64,000 bases of DNA from Phaseolus vulgaris (lineage: Eukaryota > Streptophyta > Magnoliopsida > Fabales > Fabaceae). Positions 20,342-31,076 of this stretch are shown here, piece after piece (the first letter of the stretch is position 1; every line of letters starts with the position of its first letter). The position numbers were made by a program, and so were the translations under genes. Below the pieces are notes generated by a model, which was not told where the DNA came from, did not search any database, and worked only from the letters and a program-made list of their open reading frames with translations. The stretch spans positions 25,289,321 through 25,353,320 of the forward strand of contig NC_023749.2 of NCBI RefSeq assembly GCF_000499845.2. The letters run 5' to 3'.

Positions 20342-22970
20342 ATGACTCCCACCAAGATTACCCCGAACCCCCCTCCATCAGCACGAAACCTTCCTTCACA
20401 AGCACACGACTCAACACAAGTTCGTGGCGCTTCCTCTTTGCAGGCTGAGAGGCCTGCGTCTTCCCAATCTGCCCCGGCCTAGGCGACTCCATCTAACGCT
20501 GGAGGAGCCCCCGTTCCTCTGCCAGACTTCCAAACTTTATACCCCTGGGCTAACTCAACCCTTCTGAAAGAAAAATCCTCTGTGAACACTGCGGGGGCAG
20601 TCTTGCGGCTGACCAAGGGGGACGAGATCTACCAGTCGTTTCACAAGGAGCACGACGAAAGGATGATGGTGCTGCCTTGCCCCGCCGACCTGCCCGTGTG
20701 TGCTGATGACAAAGTAAGCGCCGACGGGCCCTTCTGCTTTGTCTACACGACTCTGTTCAAGAAGGTCAGGCTCAGGTTCCCTCTCACCCGTTTCGAGAGG
20801 GAACTTCTTACCGAGCTCAACATTGCGGCTGCCCAGCTCCACCCCAACAGCTGGGCGTTTGTTCGAGCCTTCCAAGTAACGTGCGCCCACCTGGGGTTGC
20901 CCGCGTCGGTGGACGTGTTTTTGTTCCTTTTCGAAGCCAAGCACCCAGGAGACCGCCTGTGGGTCAGCTTGAATGCGATTGCTGGGAGATCCATTTTTAC
21001 CATTTTCCAGCAATCGTACAAAGACTGGAAGGGGAAATTCGTCCAAGTACGTGCAAACGACAAGGACACCTCCCTTCTTGATGGCTTCCCCTTGTACTGG
21101 GTGGACAAGGGGAAAAAGGAGTCCAAGAGCTGCTTCAGGAGGCCCAGAAGTCCTGATAGCATGGGAGCTTTGGACAGAGACCTTTGTCTCTTCTGGAAGA
21201 AGGTGGCGGACGCCAACATAACTTTCCTCACCACCTCCCTGATAATCTTTGAATTCTTCGAAGATCAGCTAGAATTTCAAATAGGTTAGGTCATTTGAAC
21301 CATTGCTTTAATACTGCTTCTGTTTAGCTGTCTCTGGGCGTCTTGTGCGTTATGCGCAAGACTTTGGCTTTACTTTTCCTGCACATATTATCTGCTTTGC
21401 TGTTTATTACACTGTGCACTTATCTGTTTTCCTTGAGTTAACTCACGCATCTCTGTCCCCTGTAGACAACATGTTGCCCAAGAACATGCTCACCGAACTA
21501 AAGTCACTCGCCCGAAACCACGGGTTGGCAACCGGTTCCCAAACAGTGCCCAACTCGGTGGTGGAGGCCGCCATTGTCCAAGGGCGATCACCACCCAAGG
21601 AGCCCGCTCAACGCAAAAAATTGGTCCTTAAGAGACCCAGAAGGAAAGCCCCCCAAGTCGTCCAAGAGGAGGAAGAAGAGGACGACGAGGTCACCGAGGA
21701 TGGCCTCGTTACGAAGAGGAAAAGGGTGGCACCATCTTCACCACCTGCCCCACCCCCTCTTCCGACCTCAACACCACCATCAACGCCTGCTCCTCCTCCC
21801 TCATCGCCAACACAACAAGCTCCTTCATCACCAGTCCAAGCGGTTCCACTGGCCACTGCGCCACCTGCAGCTGAGGCCCAAGAGCCAAATTTCCTGGAGG
21901 ACCCCCCAAGCGCCTCTACGCCATACGTGTCAGCCGGAGGGGGCCCCCCTTCAAACACTTCAGCTGCAGAAAACGTTCCAATCGGGGATGAGGTTGCTCA
22001 TACCTCTCCGATTCTGATTACCGAATCCCCGATTGCGTCGCCACGCCAGGAAGCAAACACTGAAGAACCTGCTAAGGAAGGTGGCGACGAGAACCCACTA
22101 CAAGCCCCCCTGGCGCCTCTCCAAGCGGCGAACCTTCCCCTTGAGGTCACAAGGATGTGGGAACCTCTGACTGCCAAACTCAAAACCATAGCAGAGGATA
22201 TCCCATCGATTATAACCAGGGCCGTGGAAGGCTCAACCAGGAGGCTCCAAGATGACCTCTTCAACCTCAAAACCGAAAACAGCACTATGAAGATTGAGGT
22301 GGAGAAGTTATCTTTCAACCTGACGCTCGCAGAGATCGAACACTCCCGAGTGGAGGATGCAATGAGCACTGAGCTCAGGTTGGCGTGCAAGGAGGCTACT
22401 GACCTTCGCCGCAAAGTTCATGATCTTGCCCAAGAGAAGGTCGAGCTAGAAAGCAAAATTGTGCCCCTTCGTGCCAAGGCGGTCGACCTGGAGGCTCGCA
22501 TGCAAGCTGACGCCGCTAAGGTGCAAAAACTGGAGCAGAGGTCGATCGACCGAGAGAAACTACTTGGGCAAGTAGAAAAGGCGAGGGACGACGCCATGGC
22601 TGATCTCGTCGAGGCCAACAAAGAGAAGGGAAAGATGGCTGCTGAGTTGGCCCAAGCACAATCGGAATCCAAGAAGGTTACTGAAGACCTTCTCCAGGCT
22701 CAAGAGACCAACGAACAACTTAAAAAACAGGTTGAAGAGCTGGAACAGCAGAACAAAGAGCTGAAAGAGCAAACCGAAGACCTCAAGAAGCGGATTGAGG
22801 AACTTCAGGGGCAAATCGAAGCACTCAAGCTAAATTCTGCTCAGATTCTGGCTGCTGGATTCGAAGCTGCGCGGGAGCAATTCGCTTGCCTATTTCCCGA
22901 TCTGGATCTCAGCCTGGTGTCGTTGAACAACAAAGTAGTAGATGGAAAGGTCGTTCCTGCTGAAGACTAA
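20342..22970 (+). pseudogene. Antisense gene of element B (two coding exons, one stop)
   Basis: Exons 20342-21284 and 21466-22970 total 2448 nt, exactly 816 codons, which supports the 181-nt GT-AG intron (21285-21465). Domains: Pro/Ser-rich start; Transposase_28-like domain (LYPWANSTLLKE, FERELLTELNIAAAQLHPN, DGFPLYW); then in exon 2 a basic-acidic-basic stretch (KRPRRK, EEEEEDDE, KRKR), a Pro/Thr/Ser linker, about 200 residues of coiled coil, and a C-terminal VVDGKVVP. One in-frame TAG at 20480-20482 sits where D reads CAG. It could act only if that stop is bypassed or translation restarts. Function unknown. Confidence 0.85.
21285..21465 (+). other. Internal intron of B antisense gene
   Basis: ATAG|GTTAGG to CCCCTGTAG|AC. 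It is T-rich, as plant introns are, and has stops in frame with exon 1. Equivalent introns: D 34682-34879, G 45929-45815. Confidence 0.85.
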
Positions 22971-23564
22971 TCAACTCCACCTCATCTGCTACTTTTATGA
23001 TTTCCCTTGTATTATTCTATAAAAACTCTTGTATGTGTGCTTTTAACAAATACTTATCTCAATGACAAAGTTTGGGTATTCATTCTATTGACTTCTTTAA
23101 GCGCTTTAACCTTCTTTGCATGTTTAACTTTGTCGGATTTAACTTAACGATTTTTGCAAACACAACCTTTGACTTAACCGCTTCGAACCACTTTAAACTC
23201 AAGTAAAAACCACTTTAACCAACTTGTACTCTTAAGGCAACTAACCTTATCACAAGAATACCCTTCAAGCAACAAATTGTAACTCAATTATTGGCTCAAA
23301 CAACGTCCCACTCGACCTGCTTTATCAAACAAGCCTTTTAACCTTCTCGCCGCTGTTTGAGCTTTTCCCGATCGCCAAGAACTCTTGGTACCATCAGCTT
23401 TTCCTAGCCTCATGCTTTGGCAATCGTTTCTTTGCATGGGGCAGAGATGCCTTTAGGGATCTCCCTTTTCCCTCCTAGACTTCAGAACAAAGACCGGCTG
23501 ACTAGGCGTTCTCTTCGAACCTACCTTAGCCACCTTCCATACTTCTTCCACCCTCTGCGCCATA
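22971..23564. other. Non-coding spacer of element B
   Basis: AT-rich near the antisense gene stop, then Leu/Thr-codon-like noise with no gene. Likely 3' UTR of the antisense transcript. Confidence 0.5.
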
Positions 23565-24190
23565 CCTGAACTCGTTCGAGACGAGAAGGATTTTATCTTG
23601 CCTAAGCTCGCATGTAAGCGAGAAGGTCTTAACTCGCCTGAACTCGCTCAACGGCGAGAAGGACTTTATTTGGTGCCTCAACTTGCCCAGGGTGTACATC
23701 TCCTCCCCCCTGGATGCACTGAGGACCCTTTCTTTCTCTCGCCTGCGCTCGCTCGACGGCGAGGAGGTCTTTAACTGGCCTTAACTCGCTTGACGGCGAG
23801 TAGGACTTTATCTGGTGCCTCAACTTGCCCAGGGTGTACATCTCCTCCCCCCTGGATGCACTGAGGACCTTTCTCTTTCTCGCCTGCGCTCGCTCGACGG
23901 CGAGGAGGCCTTTTAACTTGCCTCTACATTGCCCCAGGAGTTACATCTTCTCGCTCCCAGAAACATGGAGGACTTTTTCTCTTTCTCGCCTGCACTCGCT
24001 CGACGGCGAGGAGGTCTTTTACTTGCCTCAGGACGCGCGAGGGCGTTGAGGTCTTTCATCTGGAGCCTCCGATCGCCGAAAGACGATGAGGACTTTAAAA
24101 CTTAACTGGTGCCTCCAATCGCCGAAAAACGATGAGGACTTAAAACTTAACTGGTGCCTCCAATCGCCGAAAAACGATGAGGACTTAAAA
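23565..24190. repeat. Hairpin-repeat array of element B
   Basis: About seven CTCGCTyGACGGCGAG units with AAGGACTT or GAGGTCTT tails, two copies of a longer unit with CCTCA...TGAGG ends (23677-23735, 23815-23870), and three ATCGCCGAAAAACGATGAGGACTT units (24065-24190). Same site and design as in A and D. Confidence 0.88.
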
Positions 24191-24316
24191 CTTTTTAGAA
24201 AGCACGCGATATAACTTTTCTTGCCTTAAATCACATACAAGCGACAAGGTCTTTCTTCAAAACTCTTGGAAAAAAGCAAACATGCAATCTGAAAACGCCT
24301 TATACTTCAAAAACTC

Positions 24317-24371
24317 TTCTTTATTGGGTGGCCTCATTAAAAACCCTCCTTAGGGAAAAAAGAGTGCCCCC
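24317..24371 (-). other. Conserved post-pol block, element B
   Basis: Same 50-55-nt block as at 4417 in A, about 70 nt past the pol stop, with CCCTAAGGAGGG and CACCCAATAAAG in element sense. Confidence 0.75.
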
Positions 24372-24439
24372 TTGAAACTGTTTCATCAAAGACATTGTAA
24401 TATAACATTTGTGTTTGTCTTTACTTACAAAGCTTTTAA

Positions 24440-27400
24440 CTATAGTACAACTTCAGGTGTGTGGCGTTCCAGGTGCGAGGGATCGCCCCCCCCTTCCAAC
24501 GTCTCTAAGCGGTAGGCCCCGTTCCCGAGCGCCTCGGTTATTCTGAACGGTCCAGTCCACTTGGGTGACAATTTATTCTCCATCTCGTACTGGTGGGCCT
24601 TCCTCATCACCAAGTCGCCCTCTCTAAACTGCCTTGGCATCACCTTCGAGTTGTATCTTCGTTCGACCCTTCTCTTCACAGCTTCAGCTTTCAACCTCGC
24701 TTCTTCCCTGACCTCATCCAGTAGATCCAGGTTCAGCCTTCTTTCTTCATTCGAGTCTTCCTCTACGAAGTTCTGGAATCTCGGCGAGCTCTCCTGGATC
24801 TCCACTGGAATCATGGCATCACACCCATAGACCAAGCTGAACGGGGTCTCGTGGGTTCCTGACTGCTCGGTGGTGTGGTACGCCCAGACTATACGGGGCA
24901 CCTCCTCAGCCCAACTTCCCTTGGCTTTCTCAAGCCTTCTCTTCAAACCTCTCAACAACACCCGATTAGCTGACTCCACCTGGCCATTTGTCTGAGGGTG
25001 CTCGACGGATGCAAACACTTGTTGAATTCCCACCCCTTCGCAAAGCTTCTTCAACAGGTGGCTTGCAAACTGCGTCCCATTATCTGATACCAGGCGCTTA
25101 GGCACTCCAAACCGGCACACGATGTTCTTCCATACAAAACCTTCGATCTTGTGTGCGGTGATCTGGGCCACTGGTTCTGCTTCAATCCACTTGGTGAAAT
25201 ACTCAATCGCCACCACCAAGTACTTCATTTGCCTGATCGCCAGCGGAAAAGGTCCCAGGATGTCGATTCCCCAAGTATGAAACGGCCAAGGGCTATAGAT
25301 CGACTTCAACTCCTCGGGAGGTGCCTTATGCCAATCGGCGTGCTGCTGGCATTGTTTACAACATTGGGCATATTTCTTGCAATCTTCTCTCATGGATGGC
25401 CAGTAGTAGCCTGCACGGAGAGTCCTCGCGGCCAGAGCTCGACCCCCGACGTGGCTTCCACATATACCTTTGTGGAGCTCTGCCATAATTCTCGTGCACT
25501 TCTCGCCGTGTATGCATTCCAGGAGTGGGTGAGTGAACCCAAACCTGTACAGATCGCCATCAATCAATGTGTACTTGCTAGAATTTTTCTTTACCTTCCT
25601 AGCTTCTGTTGGATCCAGCGGGAGGAGGCCATCTGCCAAGCACCGCTTGTACTGTGTTATCCAAGTGTCTGGCTCATGGGCGGCGCAGACCTGCATCACG
25701 CCCACCTTCTCTCCTCGACATGCTCTGACTCTCGGCGATCTCAAAGTTTCTTGCGTCAAGGACTTATGGCTTCTCGCTGCTCTCTCCGTCGACTTGCTTA
25801 TCTGAAGGACCAGGTGATCTGCTACAAATGCCCTCGGCGTCTTCAGAGTTTCTTGAATCACCGTCCTCTGCCTACCCCCCTTGCCTGAGCTGGCGAGCTT
25901 AGCAAGCAAGTCAGCTCGGGCATTCTGCTCTCGGGGCACATGTACTACTTCAAAAGAGGCAAAGGAACTCTTCAATTCCTGCACATACGCCAAGTAAGCC
26001 GCCATTTGTGGATCTTTAGCCTGGAACTCGCCGGTTACTTGCCCTGTGACTAGCAGCGAGTCACTCTTAGCCATCAGCACCCTAGCTCCCATCTCCTTGG
26101 CCAGCAAAATCCCGGCGATCAGCGCGTCATACTCTGCTTGATTGTTGCTGGCTTTGAAGGCAAACCTCAAAGATTGTTCAATCAGCACGCCGTTGGGTCC
26201 TTCCAATATGACTCCAGCACCGCTGCCTTGCTGGTTCGACGATCCATCCACCGAAAGTACCCAACGGAAATCGTCTCCTTCAACCCGCGTCGCCTCTGAT
26301 GAGAGCTCAACCACGAAATCTGCAAAGATTTGCCCCTTGATCGGGCCTCGGGGCTCGTACTTAATATCAAACTCTGACAACTCTACCGCCCACTTCACCA
26401 TCCTTCCCGCAACGTCGGGTTTCTTCAAGACCTTCTGGATGGGCAGGTCAGTCATCACCAGTATTGTGAAACTGTGGAAGTAGTGGCGCAACCTCCTCGC
26501 CAAAAACACCACAGCCAGCGCAGCCTTCTCCAGGGCCTGATATCTCGTTTCTGGGCCCTGCAACACCTTGCTCCCGAAATAAATAGGCTTCTGAGCCTGA
26601 TCTTGATCCTGGGCGAGCACCGCACTCACCGCCCTCTCAGTCACAACGAAATACAACCTAAGAGAGATTCCCGCCAGCGGTTTGCACAGAACCGGCGGGC
26701 TCGCCAGATACTCCTTCAGTTTGACGAAAGCTTCCTCGCACTCTTTCGTCCAAACAAACTTATTATTGCGCCGCAGACATTGAAAATAGGGATGCCCCTT
26801 TTCTCCGCTAGCTGACACGAAGCGAGATAGGGCTGCCATCCGACCTGTTAGCTGCTGGACCTCTTTCACCGTAGCCAGGCTTCTCATCGCCAAGATGGCG
26901 GCACACTTGTCTGGGTTGGCTTCTATTCCTCTTTCAGTCAAGAGAAAACCCAAAAACTTTCCAGCCTCCACGCCGAAAATGCATTTCTCCGGGTTGAGCT
27001 TTAACTTGAACTTGGCGATCGTCGTGAACAATTCTTCCAAGTCTGCAACGTGCTTGCTCTTTTCCTGCGAGGTCACGACCATGTCATCGACGTAGGCTTG
27101 CACGTTCCTTCCCAGCATTGGTGCAAGTACTCGATCCATCAGCCTCTGGTACGTGGCCCCCGCGTTCTTCAGCCCAAACGGCATCACCTTATAGCAGTAG
27201 CACGACCTCTCCGTCATGAAGGCTGTTTTTTCTTCATCCATGGGATGCATCTTGATCTGATTATAGCCCGAGAAGGCATCTAGGAAACTCAGCAGCTTGC
27301 ACCCTGCAGCACTATCAACCAGGGCATCAATGCTTGGTAAAGGATACGAATCCTTCGGGCAAGCTTTATTCAGATCGGTGAAATCGACGCACATGCGCCA

Positions 27401-27451
27401 TTTCCCGTTACTCTTCTTCACCAGTACGACATTTGCCAACCATTCAGGGTA
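24440..27451 (-). CDS. Pol of element B: RT, two RNaseH domains, integrase
   Basis: One open frame to 24440 in phase with the upstream gag-protease frame. RT: KWRMCVDFTDLNKACPKD, VMPFGLKNAGATYQRLMD, YVDD (27083-27094). Ordinary RNaseH region, then second RNaseH (SVDGSSN, NQAEYDALI, AKSDS, NARADLLAKLAS). Integrase zinc region (HKGICGSH, CKQCQQ), core (WGIDILGPFP, VSDNGTQF, QTNGQVES), no chromodomain. The last residues leave the consensus: an eight-C run near 24486-24494 (fewer Cs in A and D) shifts the frame after LETLEGG, so the normal tail is replaced. Intact apart from that. Confidence 0.9.
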   Translation of the reverse strand, partial: YPEWLANVVLVKKSNGKWRMCVDFTDLNKACPKDSYPLPSIDALVDSAAGCKLLSFLDAFSGYNQIKMHPMDEEKTAFMTERSCYCYKVMPFGLKNAGATYQRLMDRVLAPMLGRNVQAYVDDMVVTSQEKSKHVADLEELFTTIAKFKLKLNPEKCIFGVEAGKFLGFLLTERGIEANPDKCAAILAMRSLATVKEVQQLTGRMAALSRFVSASGEKGHPYFQCLRRNNKFVWTKECEEAFVKLKEYLASPPVLCKPLAGISLRLYFVVTERAVSAVLAQDQDQAQKPIYFGSKVLQGPETRYQALEKAALAVVFLARRLRHYFHSFTILVMTDLPIQKVLKKPDVAGRMVKWAVELSEFDIKYEPRGPIKGQIFADFVVELSSEATRVEGDDFRWVLSVDGSSNQQGSGAGVILEGPNGVLIEQSLRFAFKASNNQAEYDALIAGILLAKEMGARVLMAKSDSLLVTGQVTGEFQAKDPQMAAYLAYVQELKSSFASFEVVHVPREQNARADLLAKLASSGKGGRQRTVIQETLKTPRAFVADHLVLQISKSTERAARSHKSLTQETLRSPRVRACRGEKVGVMQVCAAHEPDTWITQYKRCLADGLLPLDPTEARKVKKNSSKYTLIDGDLYRFGFTHPLLECIHGEKCTRIMAELHKGICGSHVGGRALAARTLRAGYYWPSMREDCKKYAQCCKQCQQHADWHKAPPEELKSIYSPWPFHTWGIDILGPFPLAIRQMKYLVVAIEYFTKWIEAEPVAQITAHKIEGFVWKNIVCRFGVPKRLVSDNGTQFASHLLKKLCEGVGIQQVFASVEHPQTNGQVESANRVLLRGLKRRLEKAKGSWAEEVPRIVWAYHTTEQSGTHETPFSLVYGCDAMIPVEIQESSPRFQNFVEEDSNEERRLNLDLLDEVREEARLKAEAVKRRVERRYNSKVMPRQFREGDLVMRKAHQYEMENKLSPKWTGPFRITEALGNGAYRLETLEGGGDPSHLERHTPEVVL

Positions 27452-29866
27452 CTAGACTTCCCTGATGTGGCCCGCAGCGAGGAGTTTCTGGGTTTCATCC
27501 CTGATCGCCTGCCTCCTCTCCTCGTTGAATTTTCTTCTCCTTTGTCGCACCGGTCTCACCATGTTGTCCATCGCCAGATGATGGCACAAGAAGTCGGGAT
27601 CAATCCCGGGCATGTCCGAAGCGGACCATGCAAACGCGTCCAGATGCCGCTCAATCACCTTGGCAATCTGGTCCTGGAGATCGACCTCTAGGGATCTTCC
27701 GAGCTTGAAGATTTTTCCTCCGATCTCCTTCTCGAGCCACTGCTCGACAGGTTTAGGCCTGGATTCTCTGGCGATCACCGCCCTGGCGATTCCCTGTTCC
27801 CTTGCTTCCTCGGGGCGATTCCGCGCCTCTTCCTCTTCCAGGCCAGCATTCCTCTCCCCCAGCTCAGCATCCACCATTTCCACGTCTCTTCCGGCGGCCT
27901 CCTCTGTTACCGGCGGTCTGGGCTTCACACCGGGAGGCGGGGTGGTTGTTACATAACTCACTGATCTTTTTTTTTTCAGGCTATTCTCATAGCACCTTTT
28001 CGCTTCTTTTTTATCAGACTTGATCGTGATCACCACCCCTTCCATGGACGGCAACTTCACCTTCATGTGCCGAGTCGACGGAATGGCGCCTATCCTGTTA
28101 AGAGTGGGCCTTCCCAATAGGATGTTATATGCTGAAGGGGCGTTCACAATGAGGTACTTGATTTTCTCCGTCCTCGACCCAGCCTCATCTGTAAACGTGG
28201 TTCTCAGCTCAATGTACCCCCTGACCTCCACCTGGTCACCAGCGAACCCATATAAGCACCCTCCATAGGGCCTTAGCTGGTCAAGGGGCAACTCCAACTG
28301 CGTGAAAGTCGGCCAGAACATCACGTCTGCCGAGCTTCCTTGGTCCACCAGAACTCTATGGACCTTCCTCCCTGCTGTAACCAACGAAATAACTATGGGA
28401 TCGTTGTCATGAGGCACAACGTCCCGAAGATCCTGCTTGGTGAACGTAATGTCCGCTTCCGGCGAGTGATCTTCAAACATGTCCACTGTCATCACCGATC
28501 GCGCATACTTTTTCCTCTGCGATGCGGTGCATCCACCACCTGAGAAACCCCCTGCAATGGTGTGGATCTCCCCGTGGATAGGCATCTCGTGTTGCTGGGC
28601 TTCTCCACCTGCTGGCTGGGAACTCGACGCTCCCCCCGTCCTTCTATCCAGCAGATAGTCATTTAGGAACCCGCTCTTAACCAGATCGTCGAGCTGATAC
28701 CCCAAAGACAAACACGAGTCCAAGGTGTGGCCAAAACATTGGTGGAACTCGCACCAGGCGTCCGGCTTTGACCCCAACACCTTGTCGCCCACCTTCTCAG
28801 GCGCCTTCAACCTAGCAGATATGTTAGGGATAGCGATCAGGTCTGCTAGTCCCATGACAAATTTGTGCTTAGGCGGGCGATTGTATTCCCGGCGTGCTGG
28901 TTGTTGGCGCGCTTGGCTTCTTCCCTTGTTTCTCCTGTCGTAAGGATGGCGAGTCCTCTGGTCTTTTCTGGCCGCCGCCGCCGTTTCCAGCACCCTCTGC
29001 GGCTGGATCCTGGTCTGGGCGCGTGGCCTGGCGGGAGCCACGCTGCCTCTCTTCTCGGCGACTTCACTCTCGTCGGCGATGTGGGCCACCGCAAGTCGCC
29101 TGACTTCAGCAAACGTCGCTGGATGAGCTCTGATCAAGGCCTCGCAGAATGGCCCTGGCTGCACGCCCTTCTTGAAGGCATAGACCAGCATTTCTTCATC
29201 CTTGGCCGGCGATCTGACCATCTGCGCTCCGAAGCGATTGAGGTAGTCTCTGAGGGACTCCCCATGGTACTGCCTTATATCAAACAGATCATAGGACACC
29301 CTGGGCGGTGCCTTATTCATAATGTACTGCTCGACAAAGATTTTCGAGAACTGTTGAAAATTGGTTATGTGGCCGTTAGGCAAGCTCACAAACCACTCCA
29401 TCGCCGTTCCCTGGAGCGTACTCACGAACATCTTGCAGTAGACGGCGTCCGACCCTCCCGACAGCATCATCTGCGTGTGGAACGTGGTCAGATGAGCCTC
29501 TGGATCCTCCACGCCGGTAAAGACAGCTTTAACCGGAACCACGCTCGTGGGAATAGGCGTGTCGGTAATCGCCTGAACAAAAGGCATTGGGAAAACACGA
29601 GGTGGCGTCGACGGCGCCACCTCTTCAGCAGAAGAACGTCCTTGCTGCTCCTGAAGAGCTCGACGCAGCTCCTCAGTCACCTTGCTGAGTTCCTCGTTCC
29701 TAGCGCGAGAGGCGACCAGGTCCTCATGTATCCTCGCTTGCTCTATGCGCGAGGCTTCCACAGTTGCCTGCAACGAGCGCATCATTTCTGCCATCTGCGC
29801 CATGGTCATGGCGGTGTCGCCTTCAGCAGCGACAGGCGCCACGGGACTGGAACGATTGCTTCTCAT
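27452..29866 (-). CDS. Gag-protease-RT start of element B, ending at a TAG
   Basis: Start chosen at the ATG of MRSNRSSP (29866) because it matches the start of G gag; the frame is open a little further up. Coiled coil, gag domain (FTGVEDPEAHLTTFHTQM, WFVSLPNGHITNF), zinc-knuckle-like CEFHQCFGHTLDSC, protease with intact VDQGSSADV and NILLGRPTLN, then the RT N-terminal linker. A TAG at 27452-27454 stands where A, D and G have CAG, just before YPEWLANVVLV. Gag and pol are one frame, with no frameshift between them. Confidence 0.9.
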   Translation of the reverse strand: MRSNRSSPVAPVAAEGDTAMTMAQMAEMMRSLQATVEASRIEQARIHEDLVASRARNEELSKVTEELRRALQEQQGRSSAEEVAPSTPPRVFPMPFVQAITDTPIPTSVVPVKAVFTGVEDPEAHLTTFHTQMMLSGGSDAVYCKMFVSTLQGTAMEWFVSLPNGHITNFQQFSKIFVEQYIMNKAPPRVSYDLFDIRQYHGESLRDYLNRFGAQMVRSPAKDEEMLVYAFKKGVQPGPFCEALIRAHPATFAEVRRLAVAHIADESEVAEKRGSVAPARPRAQTRIQPQRVLETAAAARKDQRTRHPYDRRNKGRSQARQQPARREYNRPPKHKFVMGLADLIAIPNISARLKAPEKVGDKVLGSKPDAWCEFHQCFGHTLDSCLSLGYQLDDLVKSGFLNDYLLDRRTGGASSSQPAGGEAQQHEMPIHGEIHTIAGGFSGGGCTASQRKKYARSVMTVDMFEDHSPEADITFTKQDLRDVVPHDNDPIVISLVTAGRKVHRVLVDQGSSADVMFWPTFTQLELPLDQLRPYGGCLYGFAGDQVEVRGYIELRTTFTDEAGSRTEKIKYLIVNAPSAYNILLGRPTLNRIGAIPSTRHMKVKLPSMEGVVITIKSDKKEAKRCYENSLKKKRSVSYVTTTPPPGVKPRPPVTEEAAGRDVEMVDAELGERNAGLEEEEARNRPEEAREQGIARAVIARESRPKPVEQWLEKEIGGKIFKLGRSLEVDLQDQIAKVIERHLDAFAWSASDMPGIDPDFLCHHLAMDNMVRPVRQRRRKFNEERRQAIRDETQKLLAAGHIREV

Positions 29867-30261
29867 TTTTCTCATTAACTTCAGCGAATCACAGGAAAGC
29901 AGCAAACAACACTTCAGCCTCGATCGAATCAGCGATCAATCGGAGAAACAGTGCGAAACAGTGCAAGAAAACTCAAGAACACCGTAAGCCTCCAAAGAAA
30001 ACCACGACTTCGCCAGAAACCACCGCTTCCCCGTGAACAACCAAACAAACGAAAGAACTCGAACTTCCACCAAACAGATTACGCGTAAGCAGCAGTAAAC
30101 CTTACTCCACCGATCGAAAAGCCAAACGAACGGTTCAAAACGCAGATTCACCGAACGAAACTCAAAGAAACTGCGAACGACGGTTGCACCAGCACATAAC
30201 CACGCAGAAAACCTCGAAAACTTCCACGAACTCACGCTGTGGATGGGAGCAAGTTTTACAC
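29867..30261 (-). other. Untranslated leader of element B
   Basis: Between PBS and gag start. Contains loose ACCGA...ACGGT repeats (about 30097-30185) like the clearer array in D. No gene. Confidence 0.55.
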
Positions 30262-30263
30262 GG

Positions 30264-30280
30264 TCCCACGGTGGGCGCCT
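30264..30280 (-). other. Primer binding site, element B
   Basis: Minus strand GGCGCCCACCGTGGGA, matching the tRNA-Lys(CUU) 3' end apart from a mismatch at the terminal A partner and one at the inner end. Confidence 0.82.
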
Positions 30281-30282
30281 GA

Positions 30283-31076
30283 TGATCCTGCCTGTTGACC
30301 GGAACGCTGGAAACTGCCTCGTCAAAGGATCGACGTGCGCACCGCTTCTCACCTCCGTTCCTCTTCGGGATCTATCTCAAGAACCTGCAAAGAAACAGCA
30401 CGGCGCCGCTGCGGCCGATCGCACTCCAACGCTCAAGTCAGTGACGGTATCACCAAAAACTAAGAGAACTAGAACCGTGCAAATCCTCTCTCACAGTCAG
30501 CTCTAGCTCGCAAGCGTAAAGTGTATGAACTGAACGTGCGTACCTCAGAAAGTTTGTTAAGAACTCTTATATACCTGGTGGCTTTCTCTCTCCTGGCAGT
30601 TACAGACTTGGACACGTGGCTCGCATCCAACTGTACACGTGCCATCATCTGGAGGCTCCCTGACTTGGCGCTGCTTCTGCTCTCATTTTGGCTAAGTTAC
30701 TTATGCATGGTACTGCCCAGTGCATAGCTAACTTAGGAGTGCGATCTCTACTGGAACTGGCGAGTTAGGGGCATTCATACACCTTCCCTGTGGTCTCGCC
30801 GGCCGCCTTCATAATCTGCTTCTCCTTCATCTTCGGCGATGTGCTTGTTCTGGCGATCTCCGACTGCTTGGTCGCCTGGGTCTACATCTGGCGACTTCAT
30901 CTTCAACCTGGCGATCGCCCATTCTGGTAAGCTGGAAATCGGAACACGCCAGCTTAACAACTGGCGACTACGCGTGCTCCCCGACTTCCTTCCCTTCTGC
31001 CAACCTGGCGCCTTGTCAACACGCCTACACTGTAGCAGGATGCCACGTCATCACACCCGACCACCAGGGCGGTACA
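30283..31076 (-). repeat. 5' LTR of element B
   Basis: 794 bp, differing from the 3' LTR at about five positions (around 30597, 30643, 30769-30773, 31035). U5 block 30402-30440. Confidence 0.95.

Larger units (their letters stand above)
18952..31076 (-). mobile_element. Element B: full-length Tat-type element, TSD ATATC
   Basis: 12125 bp, two 794-bp LTRs, minus strand. Flanked by ATATC at 18947-18951 and 31077-31081. Contains PBS, gag-pol, conserved block, hairpin array, antisense gene and PPT. LTRs differ at about five sites by eye, so it is young. Inserted in copia element C gag. Confidence 0.96.

Noticed and set aside
20342..22970. Antisense gene as a real transposase
   Set aside because: The Pfam name contains transposase, but I see no DDE or RNaseH-like catalytic triad; function left open.
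25151..25888. 245-codon plus frame inside element B pol
   Set aside because: Shadow of the integrase/RNaseH coding strand; no independent motif.
28865..29878. 337-codon plus frame opposite element B gag
   Set aside because: Mirror of a conserved coding strand; it is not open at the same place in A, D or G.
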